Positions 1-8,487 of a stretch of DNA of 51,064 bases are shown here, piece by piece. Numbering within the stretch: position 1 is the first letter of the stretch; every line of letters begins with the position of its first letter. The stretch comes from Brevinematales bacterium (GTDB taxonomy: Bacteria > Spirochaetota > Brevinematia > Brevinematales > JAOACQ01), in the NCBI GenBank assembly GCA_026417755.1, contig JAOACQ010000110.1, forward strand, positions 1 through 51,064, written 5' to 3'. Made by a program: the position numbers and the translations under genes. The notes beneath the pieces were generated by a model. The model did not search any database and was not told where the DNA came from. It saw only the letters and a program-made list of their open reading frames with translations.

Positions 1-421
1 CTAAAGACACAATAAAAGCCGGTATGCCTTTATAAGCAACCCAATATCCATGCCATAAACCAATAAGAAGCCCAACAAGAATAGTTATAACTATAGCTGG
101 AACGACAGGCATATTAAGTTTTATCATAAGCATTGCTGCAACTGCCCCACAAAATCCAAGAACAGAACCAACAGATAGATCAATGTGACCGGCAACTATT
201 ATCAATGTCATACCTATTGCTAAAATTGCAACAGTTGCACTCTGTATAAAAAGGTTTGATAAATTTCTAGGAGTTAAATAAATAAACTCTCCGTAAACAA
301 CCTTTGTTATTATTGAGAAAATAAGCCAGATAGCAAGTAAAGCTATAATCATAGCATATTGTCTAACATTCATCTTAAATGCCGTGAGTATTATTTCCCT
401 ATAGTTTTTTGTCTTTGACAT
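1..421 (-). CDS. xylH: Sugar ABC transporter permease, XylH-like (partial; C-terminus off the window)
   Basis: Minus-strand translation from ATG at 421 reads MSKTKNYREIILTAFKMNVRQYAMIIALLAIWLIFS...LTPRNLSNLF...GMTLIIVAGHIDLSVGSVLGF; closely resembles the full-length permease at 23429-24565; directly downstream of the ATPase gene. Confidence 0.88.
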   Translation of the reverse strand, partial: MSKTKNYREIILTAFKMNVRQYAMIIALLAIWLIFSIITKVVYGEFIYLTPRNLSNLFIQSATVAILAIGMTLIIVAGHIDLSVGSVLGFCGAVAAMLMIKLNMPVVPAIVITILVGLLIGLWHGYWVAYKGIPAFIVSL

Positions 422-436
422 TTTGTCCTCCATTAA

Positions 437-1948
437 TTAAATATTTGTAGCATAAGCCATTATTTTTTCCTGGGTTGCTTCTTCATGATAAAGTTCTCCT
501 GTTAATTTACCTTCATGCATTACGATTATCCTATCCGACATTCCAAGAATTTCCGGTAATTCAGAAGAGATCATTACAACACCAACACCCTTTGCAACAA
601 GCATATTCATTATATTATAAATTTCATACTTTGCACCGACATCAATCCCTCTCGTTGGTTCATCAAGAAACAAAACCTTTGGTTCAGCCATAAGCCATTT
701 TGCTATTACAACTTTTTGCTGATTACCGCCACTAAGATTCATCGCCTTTTGTTCTATAGAAGGTGTCTTGATTTTCAGTTCATCAACATACCTTAAAGAT
801 CTTAAAATTTCTTCATTTTTATTAATTACCGAATAAGAGGAAATATTCTCAAGATTGGCAAGAGAAACATTTTGTTGAATCGACATATTGAGAACAAGCC
901 CAAATTGTTTTCTATCTTCAGAAAGATAACATATTCCATAACTTATTGCATCTTTTGGAGAGTTGATTTCTATTTTTTTCCCATTCAAATAAATTTCTCC
1001 CTTAACCTTTCTTCCATAAGCCCCAAAGATACTCATCATAAGCTCAGTTCTTCCTGCTCCCATAAGTCCAGCCACACCAAGTATTTCATTTTTTTTCACT
1101 TCAAAAGACACATTGTCACAAACTATCTCTTCGGTTTCAGGATCAACAACTGTCCAATTTTTAACCTCAAGAATAGTTTCAGACGCTTTATGCTTTTGTT
1201 TTGGAAATCGTTCTGTTAATTCTCTACCAACCATATATGAGATTAATCTATCTTCATTAAGTTTCTTTGCTCCCTCGGTTATAACAGTTTTACCATCTCT
1301 TAAGACAGTAATTGTGTCTGCCACTTCAAAAACTTCTTTAAGTCTGTGAGAAATAAATATACAGGTGATACCCTTTGACTTTAATTTCCTTAAAATCTTA
1401 AATAAATTCTCTGATTCTGATTCTGTTAAGGCTGCTGTAGGTTCATCTAAAACAAGTATTTCAGCTTCCTTCAATAAAGCTTTTGCTATTTCAACTAATT
1501 GTTGCTGCCCCACTCCAAGATGTAAAACTTTAACAGTAGGATTTATATCAAGTCCGACCTCTTTCAAGATCTCTTCAGTTTTTTTGAACATCTCATCTTT
1601 CTGTATAACTCCATATTTTGCAATCTCATTTCCTAAAAATATATTTTCTACAACACTTAAACTTTTTACTAACGCTAATTCCTGGTAAATTATAGCTATT
1701 TTTGCCTTTTCACTTTGCTTAATATTATGAAACTGTTGTTCCACACCATTTATCAAAATTTTACCTTCATAAGTCTTGTATGGATAAACCCCACTTAAAA
1801 TCTTCATTAAAGTTGATTTACCGGCTCCATTTTCTCCAACAAGTGCATGTATTTCACCCCTTTTTACCTTAAATGTAACATCGCTCAAAGCCTTTACTCC
1901 CGGAAACTCTTTCGATATTCCTATCATCTCAAGAATATAATCCGCCAT
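437..1948 (-). CDS. xylG: Sugar ABC transporter tandem-NBD ATP-binding protein (XylG/RbsA/MglA type)
   Basis: GENGAGKST Walker A, LGVGQQQ signature, LVLDEPTAAL Walker B, FISHR H-loop; second NBD with GAGRTEL and LSGGNQQ. Start taken at MADYILEMIGISKEF (RBS AGGAG upstream) rather than at the longer ORF start. Confidence 0.93.
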   Translation of the reverse strand: MADYILEMIGISKEFPGVKALSDVTFKVKRGEIHALVGENGAGKSTLMKILSGVYPYKTYEGKILINGVEQQFHNIKQSEKAKIAIIYQELALVKSLSVVENIFLGNEIAKYGVIQKDEMFKKTEEILKEVGLDINPTVKVLHLGVGQQQLVEIAKALLKEAEILVLDEPTAALTESESENLFKILRKLKSKGITCIFISHRLKEVFEVADTITVLRDGKTVITEGAKKLNEDRLISYMVGRELTERFPKQKHKASETILEVKNWTVVDPETEEIVCDNVSFEVKKNEILGVAGLMGAGRTELMMSIFGAYGRKVKGEIYLNGKKIEINSPKDAISYGICYLSEDRKQFGLVLNMSIQQNVSLANLENISSYSVINKNEEILRSLRYVDELKIKTPSIEQKAMNLSGGNQQKVVIAKWLMAEPKVLFLDEPTRGIDVGAKYEIYNIMNMLVAKGVGVVMISSELPEILGMSDRIIVMHEGKLTGELYHEEATQEKIMAYATNI

Positions 1949-1972
1949 TTTTATCTCCTGAAAAAAATTTCT

Positions 1973-2001
1973 GAGTTGCGTTGCTTTTCGCAACGCAACT
2001 C
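1973..2001 (-). repeat. 12-bp perfect-stem hairpin between SBP and ATPase genes
   Basis: GAGTTGCGTTGC-TTTTC-GCAACGCAACTC read directly. Confidence 0.85.
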
Positions 2002-2012
2002 AAAGTCAAAAA

Positions 2013-3026
2013 CTAATTCTTGAATACATCTTCTTTCTTAAGATATCCACTCTTTATCAAAACTTCTTCAAGATTATTCTTATCTACTGCAATAGGAGTA
2101 AGAAGAATTGAAGGAACATCAATCTTATTGTTGTTTACTGTCTGATTTGCTTCGGTTAGAGTCTCTCCTTTTGCCATCTTTATAGCAACTTCTATAGCTT
2201 TAGCACCAAGAAGTCTCGTATCCTTGAAAACTGTCATAGTTTGCTCACCTTTCATAATTCTTATTGCTGCTGCAAGCTCAGCATCCTGACCTGTTATAGG
2301 AACCTTGCCAGCAAGCCCCTGGGCAGCAAGAGCCTGAATACATCCACCAGCTGTTCCATCATTTGGAGCAAGTACAGCATCAATCTTATTCTTATTAGCT
2401 GTTAAAGCCTGTTCCATAAGTTTCTGAGCTTCTGCTGGCTGCCAATCTTTTACCCACTGATCCATAACAATTTTAATCTGCCCCTTGTCTGCAAGAGGTT
2501 TAATATACTTCATCGCACCCTCTCTGAAGAGTTTTGCATTGTTATCAGTAGGTGCACCAGCCAAAACTACATAGTTTCCTTTTGGAACAAGTTTTGTTAT
2601 ATAAGCACCCTGAAGCTCTCCAACTTTAACATTATCAAAAGAAATATAGACATCAACATTACAATCCATTACTAGTCTGTCATAAGAAATAACCTTAATT
2701 CCTTCCTTATGAGCTTTTTCAACTATTGCTGCTGCACTATTTGCATCATGAGGTGCAAGAATAAGAACCTTAATACCCTGTGCTATCAAATTTTCACACT
2801 GTGCAAGCTGTTTTTGAGCATCATTGTCAGAAATCTGAACTTTGAGATCAACACCCAGTTTCTTTGCCTCTTCTTCCATTTTGATCTTATCTCTTACCCA
2901 TCTTTCTTCTCTCTGAGTAGGAAGAGATAAACCTACTTTGATTCCACCTTTTTTCCCACCGCCACAACCAGCGAGGAAAACAAGAGCAACAACTGAAAGT
3001 GATAATACTTTCCAGAAACTTTTCAT
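2013..3026 (-). CDS. xylF: Sugar ABC transporter substrate-binding lipoprotein, XylF-like
   Basis: Lipobox LVFLAGC; ISYDRLV...DVYISFDNVKVGELQGAYI and PITGQDAELAAAIRIMKGEQTMTVFKDT are XylF-like motifs. Confidence 0.9.
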   Translation of the reverse strand: MKSFWKVLSLSVVALVFLAGCGGGKKGGIKVGLSLPTQREERWVRDKIKMEEEAKKLGVDLKVQISDNDAQKQLAQCENLIAQGIKVLILAPHDANSAAAIVEKAHKEGIKVISYDRLVMDCNVDVYISFDNVKVGELQGAYITKLVPKGNYVVLAGAPTDNNAKLFREGAMKYIKPLADKGQIKIVMDQWVKDWQPAEAQKLMEQALTANKNKIDAVLAPNDGTAGGCIQALAAQGLAGKVPITGQDAELAAAIRIMKGEQTMTVFKDTRLLGAKAIEVAIKMAKGETLTEANQTVNNNKIDVPSILLTPIAVDKNNLEEVLIKSGYLKKEDVFKN

Positions 3027-3059
3027 AAAAATCCTCCTAAAGTTTTAGATTTTGATTTG

Positions 3060-3102
3060 ATTTTAATTCAAAATAAAAAACTGTCAATAACACTTATGGG
3101 TG
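3060..3102 (-). promoter_or_regulatory. Candidate regulated promoter of xylF-like operon 1
   Basis: Minus strand: -35 TTGACA (3087-3082), 16-nt spacer, -10 TAAAAT (3065-3060); CAC-N6-GTG dyad (3091-3102) 3 nt upstream of the -35. Confidence 0.6.
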
Positions 3103-3123
3103 ATTTTTAATGAAAAAATATCC

Positions 3124-4098
3124 TCATACTTTCGGGTGAGATTTTCTATCCTTGATAAGATTGGCAAGTTCCATTCTATTTTTTACATTTGTTTTCTGAT
3201 AAATACTATAGATATGGGTTTTAACTGTATTAAGCGAAATAAAAAGTTCTTCACAAATTTTTTTGTTATCATATCCTTTTAAAAGTAAATCTATAATTTC
3301 TTTTTCTCTTTCTGTTATACCAAGATTCTTTAGAATTTCCTTACCATTTTCAATATTACCGAGTTCTCTACCAGTCATTTTTTTAATAAGCAAATCTTCA
3401 TCAGCAACCTGAATATCTTCAGTAGTAATAATTTCTCCATTTCTTAAAACACTTACCCTATCAGAAATATCAAAAATTTCATTTGTTCTATGAGAAATAA
3501 AAATTACAGTTTTATTTTTTTGAAGTTTAAGCTGTCTTATAACCTGTAAAAAACTTTCCCCTTCATTTTCAGACAAATCGGAAGTAATCTCATCAAAAAT
3601 TATAATAATTGGATCATAAATTAAAGCTCTTGCAAGTTTTACTATCTGAACTTCCCAGTTTGAAAGTTCACTTATCTTTTTCCCCGGAAAAATATCAAAC
3701 CCCAGTGAATGAAAAAGCTCTTTTGTTTTTTCAAATGATTTTTTCCAATCAATTATACCTGAAAAGGATATTTCTTTGGCAAGAAATATATTTTCATAAA
3801 CATTTAACTGAGGAATTAAAGAACTATTTTGGTATACAACCCCTATCCCAGATTTTTCACTATCCCTCTGTGAATAAAATTTTACAGGTTTACCATCAAG
3901 AAGAATATTACCTTTATAACTATAAGCAGAATAAAAACCACCTAATATCTTGACAAGAGTTGATTTGCCAGAATCTTTCTCACCCATTATAGAGTGTATT
4001 TCTCCTTTTTTGATAGACAAACTAAGATTTTTAAGAATTGGCTTTTTACCAATATTAAATGAAATCTTTTTTAACTCCAGAATATTTGGAGTTTTCAT
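3124..4098 (-). CDS. Single NBD (XylG N-half-like) fused to C-terminal LuxR/GerE HTH; putative transcriptional regulator
   Basis: GEKDSGKSTL Walker A, VVYQNSSL Q-loop, degraded signature LSNWEVQ, IIIIFDEITSDLSE Walker B, FISHR H-loop, MTGREL, then GITEREKEIIDLLLKGYDNKKICEELFISLNTVKTHIYSIYQKTNVKNRMELANLI = LuxR HTH. Confidence 0.92.
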   Translation of the reverse strand: MKTPNILELKKISFNIGKKPILKNLSLSIKKGEIHSIMGEKDSGKSTLVKILGGFYSAYSYKGNILLDGKPVKFYSQRDSEKSGIGVVYQNSSLIPQLNVYENIFLAKEISFSGIIDWKKSFEKTKELFHSLGFDIFPGKKISELSNWEVQIVKLARALIYDPIIIIFDEITSDLSENEGESFLQVIRQLKLQKNKTVIFISHRTNEIFDISDRVSVLRNGEIITTEDIQVADEDLLIKKMTGRELGNIENGKEILKNLGITEREKEIIDLLLKGYDNKKICEELFISLNTVKTHIYSIYQKTNVKNRMELANLIKDRKSHPKV

Positions 4099-4107
4099 AG
4101 AAACTCC

Positions 4108-4689
4108 TCACTCTAGCATTTTCCTTTGAATTCTGGCTGCCTGTTCTGGATCCATCTTTGAAATTAAATATGGAACTATTGACTGTCTACCTGCTTTTTT
4201 GGCTCTTTCATCCATTCTTTTGAAAAGATCTATAATCATTAGATCTTCTTGTTTCTCTATTATTTTTACTGCATCAAGTGGTGGCATATTTTCAATATAT
4301 TCAGCTAAAGAATCAAGTCTTTTTGAATAAGATTCTTTCTCTGATTGAGCTCTTTCAAATTCGCTTATCATATTTTTTATATTTTCTTTTTCTTGAGCTA
4401 TATTTTCTTTTTCAATGTTTATATCTCTCAACTCTTTTTCAATCTTCTTTTTTTCCTCTTCAAGCCCTTTAATCTTTTCTTCAAGAACCTGCCATTTTTT
4501 TTCAAGTTCTACTTTTTCAAGTAAATAAGGATCCTCAATTCTAGGAGTATATTGTTCTTTTAACAATGGCATTTCTGCAAATATCATTCTATAGTCAAGT
4601 ATTTGAAGAAAATCCAGCAAATATAACGCAAGTGTTATAACACCTAAATTAATGAGAAGTAAGAATACTATTCTTTTATTTCTACTCAT
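4108..4689 (-). CDS. flbB: FlbB-like periplasmic flagellar collar protein / MotE-like coiled coil
   Basis: N-terminal TM, long Lys/Glu coiled coil, C-terminus MPPLDAVKIIEKQEDLMIIDLFKRMDERAKKAGRQSIVPYLISKMDPEQAARIQRKM (MgtE-N-like/FlbB); next to fliJ-like gene. Confidence 0.7.
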   Translation of the reverse strand: MSRNKRIVFLLLINLGVITLALYLLDFLQILDYRMIFAEMPLLKEQYTPRIEDPYLLEKVELEKKWQVLEEKIKGLEEEKKKIEKELRDINIEKENIAQEKENIKNMISEFERAQSEKESYSKRLDSLAEYIENMPPLDAVKIIEKQEDLMIIDLFKRMDERAKKAGRQSIVPYLISKMDPEQAARIQRKMLE

Positions 4690-4700
4690 ATATAACCAGC

Positions 4701-5405
4701 TTATTTAAAATTTTTATATAAGTTATAATATTTTATAACATTATCAACATAATCTTTTGTCTCTTCATAGTCCGGGATACCATTGGCGTTGTCAACGGCG
4801 TTAGGCCCAGCATTATAAGCGGCGAGAGCAAGATTGAGATCGTTATTATACCTATTAAGCAAAAATTTTAAATATCTAGTCCCCCCAAAAATATTCTCTC
4901 TTATATCAAATGGATTTTCAACACCTAAAATCTCTGCAGTCTTTGGCATAAGTTGCATAAGCCCCATCGCACCTTTTGGAGAAACAGCAAATTTATTAAA
5001 ACCCGATTCTTGTTTTATCATAGCTTTTATCAGAGACCTATCAATTCCGTATTTTTCTGAAGCTGAATCAATTACATTATCTATATTTTCTTCTTTGTAT
5101 GATTTCTTTTGAATTTCATAAATTGAATTTAGTAATTCTTTATTCTCTTCTTTATTCCCTATCAATAAATTTAATTTTTTTAAGGAATCATTTTCATTAA
5201 GACCCGGCAAACTACCATTTTCTTGCAACACTTCTTTCAATATTTCACTAAACTTTTTTTCACCCGCTTTTTCTTCCTTTTGATCGAATTTGTCAATTTG
5301 GTTAATCTTTGAAAGGCTTTTATAACCACTGAGAGCTTTTATCTCAGAGATACGATTTTCTATATCTCTTATTCTTGATACGACATTTGATATTGCTTCT
5401 ATCAT
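4701..5405 (-). CDS. Lytic transglycosylase (SLT domain)
   Basis: [42 protein letters not shown]...[17 protein letters not shown] motifs. Confidence 0.9.
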   Translation of the reverse strand: MIEAISNVVSRIRDIENRISEIKALSGYKSLSKINQIDKFDQKEEKAGEKKFSEILKEVLQENGSLPGLNENDSLKKLNLLIGNKEENKELLNSIYEIQKKSYKEENIDNVIDSASEKYGIDRSLIKAMIKQESGFNKFAVSPKGAMGLMQLMPKTAEILGVENPFDIRENIFGGTRYLKFLLNRYNNDLNLALAAYNAGPNAVDNANGIPDYEETKDYVDNVIKYYNLYKNFK

Positions 5406-5420
5406 AAGATCCCCTCTTTT

Positions 5421-5882
5421 TTAATTTTCGGAATTTAAGCTATCTGCTTTATTTTTCATATAGGTATTTTTACCAATTTCATCTATAATTTTTTGTTCTT
5501 CTTTTCCTGTCTCTTCTAGGTACTGTTTATATTTTTTTTCTTTAATAAGTTCAACTATCTTTTTTTCCTTTCTCAACTGGTTATAAATCTCTATTTCTCT
5601 CTCCATTTTCTTTCTTTTTTCTTCTATAACTGGCTCAAGATTTTTTATTGCTTTTTCTGCATTCGTACTTATATAATCTAACATTCTTAAGTTTTCAATC
5701 GAAAAACTTTCTCCCTTAAGGATAGAATTTTTATAATTCTTTACATTATTTTTGATATTCTCTACTTTATTAACCTCAACTTGATATTCACCACTTGCTT
5801 TTGCAAGTTTTACTTTCTGTAATTCTTCTTTTTTTTCTCTTATCTCAAGGAGCTTTTGAAGATTAAATTGAAACTTTTTCAT
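5421..5882 (-). CDS. fliJ: Flagellar export protein FliJ-like
   Basis: MKKFQFNLQKLLEIREKKEELQKVKLAKASGEY... coiled coil characteristic of FliJ; flagellar context. Confidence 0.75.
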   Translation of the reverse strand: MKKFQFNLQKLLEIREKKEELQKVKLAKASGEYQVEVNKVENIKNNVKNYKNSILKGESFSIENLRMLDYISTNAEKAIKNLEPVIEEKRKKMEREIEIYNQLRKEKKIVELIKEKKYKQYLEETGKEEQKIIDEIGKNTYMKNKADSLNSEN

Positions 5883-6003
5883 ATATCTTTATATACTAAC
5901 TGAAAAAAGAAATAAAATCAAGATTTTTATTATTTGTTTAAAAATTGGAAATATAAATTATTTTAAATTATAATTTTAATATTAAATTTTTGAAGGAGGA
6001 AAT

Positions 6004-7272
6004 ATGGCAATATCAAAAAAGACAGTCAGAGATATTGATATTAAAGGTAAAAGAATTATAATGAGAGTTGATTTTAACGTTCCTATGAAAGATGGAGTTG
6101 TTCAGGATGATACAAGGATAAAAGCAGCATTACCTACTATTAACTATATTCTTGAACAGGGTGCAAAAAGCCTTGTTCTTATGTCCCATCTTGGAGATCC
6201 AAAAAAAGATATGCAAAAGGCAAAGGAAAAAGCAGAGAAAGAAGGTAAACCATTTGATGAACAAAAGTATATAGAAGGCAAACACAAAATGCAACCTGTG
6301 GCAAAATATCTTGAAAAGTTACTCGGAAAACCTGTTGCCTTTGCTCCCGATTGTTTAAGTGAAGAAACAAAAAAAATAGTAGATAGCCTTCCTGAAGGTG
6401 GAATTTTGATGCTTGAAAATACTAGATTTCATAAAGAAGAGACTTCAAAAGAAGCATCCGAAAGAGAAAAAATGGCAAAAGTTCTTGCAACTTATGGCGA
6501 TATTTTTGTTAACGATGCCTTTGGAACCGCTCACAGGGCACATGCTTCAACCGAAACTATAGCACACTTCCTTCCTGCTGTAGCTGGCTTCTTAATGGAA
6601 AAAGAGCTTGAATACTTAGAAGAAAAAGTTTTAAAAAATCCCGCAAGACCATTTGTAGCAATAGTTGGTGGTGCAAAAGTTTCTTCTAAAATAGGAGTAC
6701 TTGAAAGTTTATTAAACAAAGTTGATAAACTTATAATTGGTGGAGGAATGGCTTACACATTCCTTAAAGCCAAAGGGCTCTCAGTAGGATCATCACTCAT
6801 CGAAGAAGATATGATAGAAGTAGCAAGAGAAATATTAAAGAAATCTCATGAAAAGAAAAATTACATCTATCTTCCTATTGATCATATAGTTACAAAAGAA
6901 TTTTCTCCCGATGCAGAAGAAAAACATGTAGCAAGAGGAAACATAGAAGAAGGTTGGATGGGAATGGATATAGGACCTCTCACAGTTCAAAATTTTATAA
7001 GCATCATAAAAGAAGCAAAAACAGTCTTCTGGAACGGTCCTCTTGGAGTTTATGAATTTGAAAAATTTGCTAAAGGTACAACAGAAATAGCAAAAGCCCT
7101 TGCAAGCCTTCCTGATTGCACCACAGTAATAGGTGGAGGAGATGCTGTATCTGCAGTTAACAAAGCCGGTGTAGCTGATAAGATGAGCCATATATCTACA
7201 GGTGGTGGAGCCTCTTTGGAACTAATTGAGGGTAAGGTACTACCCGGTGTAGCTGCATTACTAGATAAATAA
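6004..7272 (+). CDS. pgk: Phosphoglycerate kinase
   Basis: RVDFNVPMKDG, LMSHLGDPK, LENTRFHKEE, FVNDAFGTAHRAHAST, VAIVGGAKVSSKIGVL, GGGDAVSAV; RBS AGGAGGA. Confidence 0.98.
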   Translation: MAISKKTVRDIDIKGKRIIMRVDFNVPMKDGVVQDDTRIKAALPTINYILEQGAKSLVLMSHLGDPKKDMQKAKEKAEKEGKPFDEQKYIEGKHKMQPVAKYLEKLLGKPVAFAPDCLSEETKKIVDSLPEGGILMLENTRFHKEETSKEASEREKMAKVLATYGDIFVNDAFGTAHRAHASTETIAHFLPAVAGFLMEKELEYLEEKVLKNPARPFVAIVGGAKVSSKIGVLESLLNKVDKLIIGGGMAYTFLKAKGLSVGSSLIEEDMIEVAREILKKSHEKKNYIYLPIDHIVTKEFSPDAEEKHVARGNIEEGWMGMDIGPLTVQNFISIIKEAKTVFWNGPLGVYEFEKFAKGTTEIAKALASLPDCTTVIGGGDAVSAVNKAGVADKMSHISTGGGASLELIEGKVLPGVAALLDK

Positions 7273-7289
7273 TTTGTTGGAGTTTTAAA

Positions 7290-8045
7290 ATGTCAAGAAA
7301 ACCATTTTTAGCCGGAAACTGGAAAATGTACAAAATTTCCAGTGAAGCAGAAAGTTTTGCAAAAGAATTTAAATCTTTAGTTTCAGATGTGAAAGACAGA
7401 GATATTTTGATATGTGCCTCTTTCACCCTCCTTCCTGTATTAGCAAAAGAATTTAATGGAACAAATATTATGCTTGGTGCACAAAATATGTATTTTGAAA
7501 AAGAAGGTGCTTTTACCGGTGAAGTATCACCATTACAACTGATTGATGCTGGAGCAAAATATGTCATACTTGGACATTCAGAAAGAAGACATATCTTTGG
7601 TGAAACCGACGAATTAATCAATAAAAAAGTAAAAGCCGCCTTACAGTATAATTTGCTTCCCATTCTCTGTGTTGGTGAACTACTTGAAGAGAGAGAGGCT
7701 GGAAAAACAGAGGCCGTGGTTAAAACTCAGGTTGTAGAAGGATTCAAAGGGCTCTCAAAAGATGAAGCATTAAAAGTTACAATAGCTTATGAACCGGTCT
7801 GGGCAATAGGAACGGGTAAAACAGCTACACCAGAAGATGCAGATAGTGTCCATAGTTTCATCAGAAAGGTTCTTTCAGAAATATACGACAAAGATACATC
7901 AGAAAAGATAAGAATACAGTATGGTGGTTCTGTAAAACCTGAAAATATTGATTCTCTGATGGCAAAACCCAATATTGATGGTGCACTCGTTGGTGGAGCA
8001 AGTTTGAAAGCGGATTCTTTTACAAGAATTGTAAAGTTTAACTAA
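7290..8045 (+). CDS. tpiA: Triosephosphate isomerase
   Basis: AGNWKMYK, ILGHSERR, IAYEPVWAIGTGKTATPE, IQYGGSVKPEN, ALVGGASL. Confidence 0.98.
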   Translation: MSRKPFLAGNWKMYKISSEAESFAKEFKSLVSDVKDRDILICASFTLLPVLAKEFNGTNIMLGAQNMYFEKEGAFTGEVSPLQLIDAGAKYVILGHSERRHIFGETDELINKKVKAALQYNLLPILCVGELLEEREAGKTEAVVKTQVVEGFKGLSKDEALKVTIAYEPVWAIGTGKTATPEDADSVHSFIRKVLSEIYDKDTSEKIRIQYGGSVKPENIDSLMAKPNIDGALVGGASLKADSFTRIVKFN

Positions 8046-8054
8046 ATAGATAGA

Positions 8055-8162
8055 GTTGCCCAAAATATATATTTTTATCTGATTGACTTCTCGTTTAAAT
8101 AATAACAGGGTGTTTATTTTTGTTGCATAAAGCAAAGAAAGTGAATTGTTTTTTTGGGCAAC
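8055..8162. other. 108-nt element bounded by an 11-bp inverted repeat (possible structured RNA or 3'UTR)
   Basis: GTTGCCCAAAA (8055-8065) and TTTTGGGCAAC (8152-8162), with a small internal AACA-GGG-TGTT hairpin; intergenic after tpiA. Confidence 0.4.
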
Positions 8163-8183
8163 CCTTTTGTAACCAAAAAACAC

Positions 8184-8211
8184 TTGATTTTTTATTTCTT
8201 AATGTTATAAT
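8184..8211 (+). promoter_or_regulatory. Sigma70-type promoter for the small ORF at 8256
   Basis: TTGATT-N16-TATAAT. Confidence 0.55.
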
Positions 8212-8255
8212 ATTAATTGTAAATAAAGGGTTTTTTAAGGAGGAAGGTGCTGTTA

Positions 8256-8447
8256 ATGTCACCTAAAATTTTTGATATTGAAGCTCTTGTTTCTGAAGTT
8301 GTCGAAGAGATAATGAGGTATAAGTGGCTTGAAAGCGAAAAAGCAGGTAAAGATATTGGCGAAAATGAAGCTGCATCAAGATGGATTTCTGAACATTACG
8401 ATTTATGGTTTAATGCTACTAAAGATAAATTTATAAAAGATATGTAA
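8256..8447 (+). CDS. Small conserved-looking protein, function unknown
   Basis: AAGGAGG upstream; MSPKIFDIEALVSEVVEEIMRYKWLESEKAGKDIGENEAASRWISEHYDLW; promoter upstream. Confidence 0.7.
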   Translation: MSPKIFDIEALVSEVVEEIMRYKWLESEKAGKDIGENEAASRWISEHYDLWFNATKDKFIKDM

Positions 8448-8487
8448 ACATTTCTCTTTCTCATCTTTCCTTTTGCAAGGATTATTT

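Noticed and set aside
475-1688. Plus-strand ORFs 475-693, 872-1219, 1113-1349, 1365-1688
   Set aside because: Shadow ORFs opposite the well-supported xylG-like gene; low-complexity, no family features.
3609-3953. Plus-strand 114-aa ORF
   Set aside because: Antisense to the ABC-LuxR gene; no RBS or recognisable motif.
3124-4098. Interpretation as a truncated xylG pseudogene
   Set aside because: Intact frame, good RBS, complete HTH and an independent paralogue of matching length and boundary at 27323-28288.
6179-8183. Minus-strand ORFs opposite pgk and tpiA (6179, 6531, 6835, 7196, 7787, 7899)
   Set aside because: Shadow ORFs of conserved glycolytic genes.
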